In this document: one piece after another, positions 1 through 11,400 of the stretch
How the letters are laid out: each line of letters starts with the position of its first letter
Numbering within the stretch: the first letter of the stretch is position 1
Source of the DNA: Saccoglossus kowalevskii
Lineage: Eukaryota; Hemichordata; Enteropneusta; Harrimaniidae
Direction of reading: 5' to 3'
NCBI RefSeq assembly: GCF_000003605.2
Contig: NW_003109079.1
Span: 860,878 to 888,576 of the forward strand
Length of the DNA: 27,699 nucleotides
Translations under genes and position numbers: made by a program
The notes under the pieces: model-generated
What the model was told of the DNA's origin: nothing
The model's input: the letters and a program-made list of their open reading frames with translations, nothing else
Database searches by the model: none

Positions 1-46
<46 letters not shown>
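1..46. repeat. AT dinucleotide microsatellite
   Basis: Uninterrupted (at)n, 23 units, at the left edge of the window; the true length may be greater outside it. Confidence 0.99.
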
Positions 47-49
<3 letters not shown>

Positions 50-2333
50 ATAATATTATTACGTCCATCTTCTTTTTTGTATTATTTTGATTATTGCTAT
101 GCCTCATGTGGGCTTTGGCGATAACCACAACTTTTAAAAGCCTGCCAACAAATATATAATAATATATTAATATAAACATATTTTTAAAAAAATAAATAAA
201 TACACTACATATTTAGAAAAAAAAAAACAATAAAAAAAAGAAAGCCCAAACTGGCATCTTATTCTGGTCAGATTGGGGTCTTTCAAAGCATATATTTCAG
301 GAATTGTTTATTTTCTCAATCTGAAAGATTGTAAAGATCACGTTTCGATACAGCGCGTACTAGAAATCAAATGGGTGGGGGCACGGTGTAAATACAGTTG
401 GGTATCAATAATCCTTTACACTGAGTGAACCATCCGCGACTAAGCGTCAATAGTGTTCAATCCGTCAACAAAGTACTATAAAACAACGCAATCAGCACTA
501 TAACAATATAGCCAACTTTTCAAACAAAATTGCAATATTGATAGTTCAAATGTCACAGTTTGTTATGGTAAACTGATATCAATTTTGCTACTTTGTTCGC
601 AAAACAGTGAGTTATATTGCGATACTAGGTGTTGCGTTATGTTTCGTTCACAGTATTTCATTTCATCTATTCCACCACTGCTGTGATCAAATAATGCCAA
701 TGTGAGACTGTATACGTTAGATAGTAAGTATGACTTCTAGGTTTCTCTGACCATAAGCAGATTATTCTGAATAACGAGCGATTTTAAACTTTAATATATC
801 GTTAGAAATGAATAAGTATTTCTGAATAGATCTTGAACTGATTGGGTGCGTTTTTCGCCAATATTTTTTTCTAAAATGGCCGAAAAACTTAAAATTGGCG
901 GTCAAAAAGATCGGCTTGATCGTGAAAACATCGGCGTATACCACACACCTTAACTGTGGGAGCACCTTCCGGTTCACTTCAAATTATTGCGATAGACTTC
1001 AAAAACTTTGTTCAGAACAACAAACAGGTAATTTCCCACAAGTTTTAAGATACAGAAAGAGGTTGAGTTATTTTTTCTAACTTTCACCCATACTAGGAAG
1101 TAAATAAATAAATACATAGATAATCCATCTAAGGAGACAACTCATAGCACGAATGCGGATACGAATACGGCAAAAGACGCGGTAATGCAAAATAACGCAG
1201 TTACATCATTACGGACTGCGGAGACGATTTCGTGTTCGGATATTGATACGATGGATCTATGGCAGGTGGATCTAGGGGTGATTCGATCCGTATTGAACTT
1301 GACGTGTTCTCCCGAGTGATTAATAACCGCGCTATCCAAGGACATACGGTAAATTTAATTAATAGTTAACAGCAGATTTTGTTATCATCAGCAAATCATC
1401 ACACAAAAATACCAAGGTGAAAAATAAACGCTCCATGACGTCACACGACATACTTATCACCTACGATAAAGTAACTGTTTTATAACGTACAGAACCGTGA
1501 TGGAAAAACACGTTCATGTATGCTCCCCCAACGGCAGTTAATGAGATGACGCAAGCGAATGACGTAGTGGGCGCTTTTTGGGTTGGATGTGTAATTTTAT
1601 CGGAATTATGAATAAACTAGAGCGGCATAATTTAAACCCAATTCAATTCCGTAACTAATGCTGGGTGTGTTACTGTCACAGTGTGTATATGTACATTCCA
1701 TTGAACATAATTGGAAAATATCAGTAAATTAAATTACAATACATTTTGTATTTTGCAAATTAGTGACTATATTAGAAACAAATTAAGTTTCAATCCCCAA
1801 GTCGTTCACGCCTGTTGTTGACCGGAACTGGTACTCTCAAAAAATCAAAAGTATGTCTGTTTACAAATTACAGTAACACAATCACTATTGATAATAACAA
1901 TATTTTCATGTGCGTTGGGTTACTGTGAAAAGACAGATAACATGACCATTATCGCCACAGAGGGCTCCAGTCACACGACGTAACGCAAGTGACGGAAGAT
2001 ACCTTTTCTTTGGAAGGGAGCAACCCTTTTTTTATTGTTTAAATACACTCTGGATAATTCATTGCATTGAAGCATTTTCCCTGACATGTGGAACTATAAG
2101 CATGTACTAAATATTACACGCATTTACAGTCAACGGTGCTGATACACCATAAAATGTGCCCCACTCAGAAACATACGGCCACTACATGTAAAAATACAAG
2201 CACGAAGAATGGTCGAGTCTACGTGACGTGTGCAAAAGGTCTTGTCTGAACTTGCTGGCGGGATTCCCTTTGCTATTTTGCAGACCTAAGCAATCTGTCA
2301 CTTGTTGGCTGTCGTATTGTAAACATCGTTATC
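47..2333 (+). promoter_or_regulatory. PARP1 upstream region / 5' UTR, boundaries not determined
   Basis: No convincing coding sequence. No TATA box stands close to the ATG, as is usual for PARP1-type housekeeping promoters. CRE-like elements are present (TGACGTCA at 1436-1443; a half site TGACGTG at 2224-2230), as is a GC-rich GGCGGGATTCCC stretch near 2258-2270. The sequence ending gctattttgcag at 2282 looks like a splice acceptor, so the ATG exon may carry only about 51 nt of 5' UTR, with an upstream non-coding exon. A CpG-rich patch lies at about 1145-1345; its open frames resemble nothing I know. Confidence 0.4.
1436..1443. promoter_or_regulatory. Palindromic CRE (TGACGTCA)
   Basis: Perfect 8-bp CREB/ATF consensus about 890 bp upstream of the PARP1 start codon. 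A match of this length can occur by chance once in about 65 kb, so function is only a possibility. Confidence 0.3.
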
Positions 2334-2456
2334 ATGGCTGACGAACACCATGACTATCCGTTCAAGGCAGAATACGCCAAAAGCAGTCGAGCTTCTTGTA
2401 AATTTTGCAAGGGAAGTATCAGCAAAGAAAGTCTGAGATTGGCGAAAATGGTCCAG
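2334..2456 (+). CDS. PARP1: PARP1 exon 1 (start codon, first half of zinc finger 1)
   Basis: Encodes residues 1-41, starting [20 protein letters not shown] and including the Cys pair C22-x2-C25 of ZnF1. The start is the first ATG of this frame. Its context is good (A at -3, G at +4), and the N-terminus begins at the place expected for PARP1. The exon ends in phase 0 at gtccag|gtaact. Confidence 0.93.
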
Positions 2457-5400
2457 GTAACTTATTTTTGTATATTTTTGTAAGTTGAGTCGGAGTGTGG
2501 TTTGGCAGCATGTCGACGCTGCTGACCTTTTAATAACCCAACCACATGGAACAGGCATGCATCCGTCTTTGGTGTAATGGAACGTGATTCGCATATCAAT
2601 TCGGTTCTTTTAAAATGGTTTCGTTTTGAATGTTTATATGTCCCCCAGTTCCTTGAGTAGCATGTGTTGTCTGTTGATTGGACTTGACTCCAAGCTCGCT
2701 ATAATAAGGATCTTAAAAAGTATTAAATGCTTACTTTCACTTTATGCTGACTGTGGAATTAATAACCAAGTGAATAGTGCCCGGTGAACCACGCAAGTCT
2801 TTAAGTTGTGTTGTTGGCAGAACTGTGTTTGAATCTGAATCATATTTGCAAGATATCAGAAGTTTGTGACGTACAAATAGCCTAACATTACTAATCTTTT
2901 AGATTTACATGTAGAGTTTTCAGGAACTTGGGGTGTCATCAACAGTACTAATCCCACAAAATATTTATTTGAGGATCAAATATTAGACCAGTATAACAAA
3001 ATCAATAGTTGATGTGAAGAATTTTTTTTTAAGATTACCGGTAGTCAAAAGTCCACACTAGCTAGACTCTTAAGTTGTTTTTTGTATAAAATGCATTTTA
3101 TGAATATGAATGCTTATTAAAAATTAAAATACTGGTTGAAAACCACTAGACCAATCACTATGGTCATAATTCTGCCATTTCAATTATTCCAAAATAAATC
3201 ATCTAGCAGTAATGCTTTTAATTTTTATTCTATGGAAGCTATACATGCTTTATCTGTATAATATTTCTTGCAGTCTCCTCATTTTGATGGAAAGATGCCA
3301 AACTGGTTTCATTACAGCTGTTTTTGGAAAAGAAATAAAGCCACATCTCATGGAGAATTTGGTATGTACAATTACATTATCTATAACTGTACACTGTTAC
3401 TACTTTTGGCATAGATTGACCGTTATGCTTTCTTCTCTAACCAGTGCCAGGGATAATATTTCTACTATGCTCTTGTAAACATACTGTAATAAGAAGCTCA
3501 TTATTACGCTATGGGGCACCACATGCATGACATTGCAATACTTTTCCCAGAAGTATAACATTACAGGGTCAGGTCATGGGCAGTCGCTGGTCAAAAAGCT
3601 ACCAGCAAACTTGATTTTATTTTTGACTCCCCTGTGCGAAACACACAGTAGGAGGCCTTTCTGGTTAGTGCATCTGTGTACGTGTCTCCACCACTGATAT
3701 CTCAAGAACCAATTATCATATTTCAATGAAACTTTGTACATAGATAGTCTGGAATATTGTGCAGACCTGATTAGATTTTGCTTGAAATCCTGTACATCTT
3801 AATTACATGACTAATTAGTTTATTGGTTAGCCAATTTTAAGCCTTTCACTTATTTAAAGGGGAACCGCTCAATCCCTTGGATTGCACCAAGTGCTCATGG
3901 GTAATCAACTCCGCCTCTGTCCACTGAGTAAATGAATGCTTATCTTTCCCTCTGTACCGCTAACCTCACAAAACAACTGATATAAACACCCTAAGAACGG
4001 ATTACAATTTGCTTGTTTAAATATAACATGGCAATTGAATTTCAAACAAATACAGAGCAGTCTTCATGTGCCATGATTTGAAACATTGTGCGCTCGGCAA
4101 TTTATACATTGTCGGAAAAATATGACGTGGAACTAATTCAAGTTGATGATGGCCAACAAGAAAAGGCAGCAGTCTACCAGATACACACGGCCAGAGTGTT
4201 GCTAAACGGTCGCGAAGAAAATACGCCGACTCAAGTTTATTTGCCTGTTTCCGTTGCGTCGGTCTATTGACGGTACTGATCTCGTATACAGTAAACCTGA
4301 GAACGAAACTTCCTATACACATTCTGTATACATACTACTCCTCCAGACTGCTAATATAACAAGTGTGAAAACACGAAGTCGGTGACTTCGGTTTTCATAT
4401 TTCCGCCATAAATCGGTAAACAGAACGTGTATTTACTATTGCCCTCAAATTTCCATATAATATTGACTAATTGGTAGAGGCGACAATGAAAAAGTTTACT
4501 GTATATTATAAGTGATAAAATATTAAAATCATTAGTAAAGAAAAGTTGCCGCGACATCACAGGCTTATCTTGTAACCTGTTTACGACACTCGTGTGGAAA
4601 ATCAAAATGTACACGGGTGTTACCAGCTTGTATCTTGTGTGAGATTTGAGTTCTTGTGATCTCGTGGGTGAACGTCGGGTTGACCTTACAGTCAAAATTA
4701 AATGAGCGGTGAGGGGGAGAAGAGCGTTCTGTCAAAACAATTTTACCGTAGACTCAATTTTAACGACCAATCTGCAGCGTTGTGTTTATTATAAATAAGA
4801 ATCCAAAAATAGAATATAAATACACACATATACTCGATTAAATTGTCTGGCCAAATATGCGACGCATGAACGAAAACGATCTATTGTAAAAGATATGAAT
4901 TGCAACTGCCCATGACGTGTTGTCTGGGTGCCGTTTCGTCCTACAGTCAAATACAGAAACAAAACTGATTTATTTTCTTACTAAGACCTAGTTGTTCATG
5001 CATTTCAAGCATGGCGTATTTACCATGCCAATGTCTTGTTGATATCCTAAACTTCGAACCTCTAACAGAACGGTTATTTCCTGCATGCCTACCAGTATAC
5101 ACAACTACCATTTGCAGCTCATTGCAGTCTGACACTTATTCACTGTACCCCTTCCTTTTTCCAGACTGTCTAGAAAGTTATGCAAAAAGTTTCAATCTTT
5201 AGAAAACACAAGTCTTTGCCGTACGATCAAAAGAAAAATGTCCACATAGTAGTAACCAACATCGTTCTGGCGTTCCTAAAAAAAACACTGCATTGCTTAG
5301 TAGCAAATAATCACGGTGGCGCAATCCGACCATGCTACGTTTCACAATTTATTATTATTACTTGGTCGTGATTATTGATACAGTACAAAAAGTAAACTCG

Positions 5401-8400
5401 TTGAATTGTTCTGAAATGCAAGTAAATTTCAATTTAGTTTCATCGATTCCGGTCGCATGCAAATGTTCGACACCTTGTAGGTCAAATCGCTAATCAGCCA
5501 GTCAAAATACTCAGTGATGCCAACGTGTTCAAATTACAAAAACGGAGGAGATTTGCCGATGTTCCAGCTCGATCTTTTACCTCTGGTTTTGATGGGAAGA
5601 CGTTAGTTTTTTTTTACGATGATAACAGCTCATTGTCGAATCGAAGCTTTACCCATTCACGCTAACCACAATAAACATCGTACTCTTGAATAGGCGTCAA
5701 TGACTACGGTAAAATTCGTAAGATTGTGGGTCAGGAGTGAGTGTTGTTTTGACTTGGGTATTGTGTTTTACATTCCAACAGGAAATTTTTGCGTGGTTTT
5801 ATTTTCACGCTTTTTGGACTCACCGCGAAATTTAAACCACGCGAATGATTTCTACTTCTACATTTAATTTATTGCAATGAATATCCGAAAGCCCGTAACC
5901 TAATGTTATTGACATTGTTTACTGTCTTACATCGTCATGTCCCAGTGTTACCGACGGTTAGACCATGGAGGTGGTTAGACATAGACAAACTACGTAACGA
6001 TAATGCTGTTTGTAAACCAACAAGCTTTGTAGATTGAATAAACATCTAGGGGATTTACATTTTCGTTTACTCAAACTGTGATTGACAGGAATTTTGCATA
6101 CATTAGCCACCATTTTAAACTCGTGATTTTCACTGGTTGCGGCATGTTTCGACTGAAAATAGCAACATTTATACATCAAAAGCCCAACCAGACGAGTGTA
6201 ATTGCTAGCGTACATATTCATGCCCCCGTGGATATGTATTTGGAACCAGAGCTTGATCTCCAAACATCGTAAATGGCATATTTCACGGAGCTCCCGCCAC
6301 AATGTTTGCTGCTTGGTTCGGATTAGCATACTAATACGGTGGCCATCTTGACCCTTATTTATAATATCGGTTCCCCTTTAACAGATTTAAATGAAACTTT
6401 GTAAATAAATGCTCTGGGATAATGTGCAGTCATGATTAGTTTTTGGTTGAAATCCTTTGCATATTAATGACAAATTTGCATATAAATTAGTCAATTTTAA
6501 GCCTTTTCACTTGTTTCTCAGAATCTATTTTCCATATTTCAATGAAACTTTGTACATAAATTAGTTTTTGGCAAAATATTTATTTTTTTCCACAAATACC
6601 TCCTCAACCACTTAGTACATAGATGCTTAGGGATAAGCAGTATACATGTTCAAGTCAGAATTAATTTTTGTGCTTATTAATTACCTACTTGAATAAATTA
6701 ACCAATTTATAGGTGCTCAACAGATAACTTGAGTACTACTCATCAAATTTAAATGAAACTTGGTACATAGGTGCACAGATCTGATTACTTCAGGGTTGAA
6801 ATCCATGCATAATATTGATTACCTGTTATTAGTTTCATGTGTCTTTAATATGCATAACTGTAATGTACTAAGCACTGCTGCAGATAGTGACAACCAGTGC
6901 TATAATGAAGGGATCTGTATCAGATGACTATATATGGTCATGTGACCTCTGTAATATGCATAACTGTAATATCTTAAGTAATGTTGCAGAGAGGGACATG
7001 TAGCCGGTGCTATAATTTTGTTCGACAAGATATATGACTAAAACATCAAGTCATCATATACATGTATCCATTATTTTATTCGATATTTATAATTGTTAAA
7101 CCATAGCTACTTGGAGCCACCCTGATCATTGTTTGCCGTTATATTTTCAAATGCTGCATTTGCTCTATTAGAAGCACATGCCAGTCAAACTTCAGACAAG
7201 TCTATGGTCGAAATAAGACATAATTTTTGCTTTATGTGTATTGAAGTTGTTCTTTTAATATTATAGTAAATAAAGTACATTGTTTTTTGCAGGTGGGTTA
7301 GAAACATTGAGGTGGGATGATCAGCAAAAGATTAAAGATAAAATAGCAGGAAAGGATAGCGGTGCCACTAAGGGTGAGGGTGATGGAGATGACACAGGGT
7401 CCTTAGGTGATGAGTTTTCCCTAGGCTACGCAAAGTCTAATAGAAGTGTATGTAGAGGATGTAACGAGAAAATAATGAAGGTAAAATATGGATATTGTGT
7501 CGCCTAAAGATTATTATACACTTGTCTAGCCATTGCATATATTTCAGGTACATGTACGTCTCTCAATAACATTGTGTATAGTGGCATTCTGGTTACAGAT
7601 CTTGGCACGTGCCGACAGTCTTGGTTCAAATTGAGAGTCGAGGCCGAAACTAGATGCATGTCTACATTTGCTGTTTGAATTCTGGGCATGAACTGAAATC
7701 ATGTTCCAGAGATGAGAATTTTCCGCTGATCCGCGGATTTCTAAGCCCCAGGGATAAATTTTTTGAAACTTCTAAATCCGAAGAGAAAATTTTAAATCTT
7801 GTTCATTCATCGGAAGTAAACACGCTGTCGGGTCATTGTTGTCGGCTGCAAGAGGCCTGTATTCAGTGTATGGTCGAATGCGGAATGTTTGCGACTCTTT
7901 TCATCAGTGCAATCGTAAAATTCGAAGTGTTCGAAGTGATATGTAACGATTAACATGATTGTCTGGGTTTTCTCTGACGGGCCAATCAGTGAAGAACTTT
8001 CATTTTTCTTTTCACCAACGGTGCCATTTTATTGTTTCAATTGTTAGCTGCGTTGGATCATTGTTTACAAGTTTCATGCAGCGATAATGGTGAAATTGGT
8101 TACAAAAGACAACGAGTCAGCTGTGCGAAAGATCGATAAAAACATTAGGAACAAATTTTGTTGGGCATGGCCTGGGGGCATGACTTGACAAGGAAGTGAC
8201 TTCGACAGTGTGAATCAGGAAGAAAAATGAAGTGGTAACTGAACAAGCCGGTAGGCTGGTTGGCGATCTGCCCCGCTCAAAAAACAAGCAACACGTTTCA
8301 GCTGTTTCCATGGTAGGATATGAAACTAACGTCGGCATATAACTAAATGGGCCCGTATACGAAGTTCGCAAAAAAAACCATTCAGTCTTTTAGAAGTCAC

Positions 8401-11400
8401 TTTACTTTATTACTAGGACGTATTCTGCTATTACATTTATTATTTTCAACCGTTTCGCGATAGTATTTTCTAGAATGAAGGCAGCATTTACAGTTCATTC
8501 AAAGTTGCGTTAGGATTACGTTGATGCAGTGTAACAATGTAGGCGCCGGTGATCTCTTGCGTGTGCGCAACGTAGCCAAAGTAACAAGCATGATCATTTG
8601 ATCACTGCTATTACAAGACTGGTAGGAGGTGATAAATTTGGGGCGAAAATATTCAAAAATCAAATTTGGGCTGCTATCATGGCAGTGGTGAGTATCAACA
8701 AAATCAGTCAAACCAAAAAAAATCACAGAAAAGTTAAAAGCCGTTGCTGGTGAAAAGTTACCCTAACTTTGAGGAAATATAAGAACCCAAATTCTGCATA
8801 TATTGTCCTGGTATTAACTTCAGTTGTGTGTGTGTGTCTATTCCATTGATATCTCAAGAACCATACATTTGTTTTTGATGAAACTTTGTGCATAGTTGCT
8901 CTGGGCCAATGCGCAGATTTGATTAGGTTTTGGTAAAAATTCATTCATATTAATTACCTAATTTGCATGATAATTAGCTGATTTTTAGCTGTTCCATGAC
9001 TGGTTCCACTGATATCTAAAGAACCAGGAATTGGATTTTAATGAAACTTTTATAGAGTACTCAACACATTTCAATGAATCTAGAACTATGCAGAGACCCA
9101 ATTAGTTTTTGGTAAATATTTATGCTTATTAATCACCTAATTAACATAATTAATTAACACTGATCATGACATTTGAATAAAATTTGGTACTTAAATGCTC
9201 TAGGACAAAAGACAGGCCTGATTAATTTTGGATTAAAATTTGTTCATATTAATTCTCTAATTAGTATAATAATTCATAATTTTTCTGTTCTGTTCATATC
9301 AGTTACCTTTTTTACATAATTAGTTTTCAGTTTTTCCATCAATATCTCAGGTTCAAGTAATTTTGAATTAATTTTTAATGTTTTCAATACTCTCTCAGCC
9401 CATAGGAGTTCTTTCTAAGCTTACTTTGATTTATAATTAAATTTGGCATACCTGAATTAGCACTCATCATATGTACGCTGGCTATGAAGTTGTATTTCTT
9501 CACAAATGTTGCCAAACCAGCTGCTGTTTCATCATCTCTTTCATTGCCCTCTCTCTCCAAACTTGTAATTATTGCTGGCAATGTCTTCCTGATGACATCC
9601 ACAGCACGTTGATGCGACAGCCAACGAACTGCTTTAGCCTCTTTTAGTCTGTCTGGTTCCCCAAGAAAGAAAGTAGGAAAGATTAGGATACCAATCACAC
9701 GGTGAAGTATTTAAATAAGTTGATAAGCCTTGAAGTTACAAAACTGCTGTAATGTATTTAGTTATCATTCATACATGTATAAATAATTTCTCACCTGAAT
9801 TTCCTGGAGACCAGCCATTCTCAGAGAGCTGTTTTGATAGAAATAGTCTAGCTGCTGTAACGTAGCACTGAACCTCTACAAGTATTTTATATCATTCATA
9901 GTTTGACTGGAAGCAAGAGCCAACTTATGGGCAATGCAATGAATGTATGTACCATTCTTCTCTCAGTTTGGTAGCAACCTGTAACATGTACACAAATTAA
10001 AGTTATTTTTGAACATATTAAAATACAGGAGACTGATACTATATTCAAAAAACCAGTGCTGCAGTGAGCAATTAGGTGAGATTTCTCTGGCTTCAACATG
10101 ACAATAAAAAATAAATAATAAAACCTACCCTATTTCTTTGACCAACCATAACTGCAGTTACCACTGAAGGGACTTCTAGTAGTTAGATCAAGTGGGGGTT
10201 AGACCAAAATAAATGATACAAAGACAAGGATGCCGGTAGGTAGGTATTGGCGAGCATCACTGGCGACCTAGATCATGACATAGGCGGCTAAGACTTTTTC
10301 GCACGTGAGCTGCTTCAGAATGGCTACATCAGTTGTCTCGTCCATCATCACACTGAATACACGACTGGAGTGAATATCTGTATGTATTTTATCACTGATC
10401 ACTGAAGAAATTGATATCAACCGCTCCTGAATAGATCTCTCAAAAGTATAGTGAGCATTTTATCCCTGGAATACAAGTATACACTGGTTATATAATATTG
10501 TCCTATTTCAAATGGAAAAAAAAAATGTATGATATCAGAAACGTTATAGCCAAGTGGAAATTAATTAAATATACCTGATTTAAATGTTATAAGCTACATC
10601 CCATTCCTTTCACTAGGTCTAATAATGACGAAAACTTGGTGGTGTGTGCGATCTCTTTTTTTGTCAGCCAGTAAAGGCACTTCATGGCCCCTTCAAGTGC
10701 AAGTCGCTGTAAGTTTACTTGCACAACAAAACCTTCATCAACGAGAATATTTTCTGTGACATCATGCTGCTGTTTTATGCATAATCAACCTGGAATGTCT
10801 TAGGATGACATTCTTTCTGATTGCCGTACATGGAACTTTACTCCAAACTGCGTTTCCATTGGTGTGTGACATGCTAAACTTGCCACATAGTGTACACAAC
10901 ATTCCTGAAACAAAAACAAGAATAATTGATAAAGGAAAGAAAAAAAGTTTATGAGTTTTGCAATATAATATTTTACAGAAAAATAAATTCAAACAAAATC
11001 GTGATGACAATAACGATCGACCACGGCGACGACGCAATCTAGGAATTTTTAAGCACTGAAATTAGCATTGCCGCAATGGTCGTAACCCACACCAGTGTGA
11101 CGATGTATTTTTTTACTTTCGTATCGCGTACACTATGAACAAAATATATAGAACACTAACAATTTGAAAACATTACCACATGTACAGCTTACCTTTCGAA
11201 TCTGGCGTTTCTTTTAACCCCAGATACTCCTTATCCCATGCCTGATTAAACCCAGTTTTTCTTCTTTTCTGTTCTTTTGCTGGTTTATCTGTTGCCTTTC
11301 TTTTCTGGGAAAATATTTTACTATCGATCACGCTGTCGAATGATGCGAAAACATGATCACGTGGTGGATCTCGACCAGGTTTTTGTACTAGCCAGGAAGA

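Noticed and set aside
5958-6329. A 123-codon minus-strand frame inside the TTAA element
   Set aside because: No transposase motifs, and composition as expected from chance; not reported as a gene.
7293-7480. Start of a separate gene at a TTG just before exon 3
   Set aside because: The codons before 7293 are the acceptor tract; the sequence continues PARP1 exon 2 in frame.
10762-11037. A 91-codon minus-strand protein starting MRRRRGRS
   Set aside because: Its first 45 codons are intron upstream of the acceptor at 10905; only the part from MLCTLC is hAT-like.
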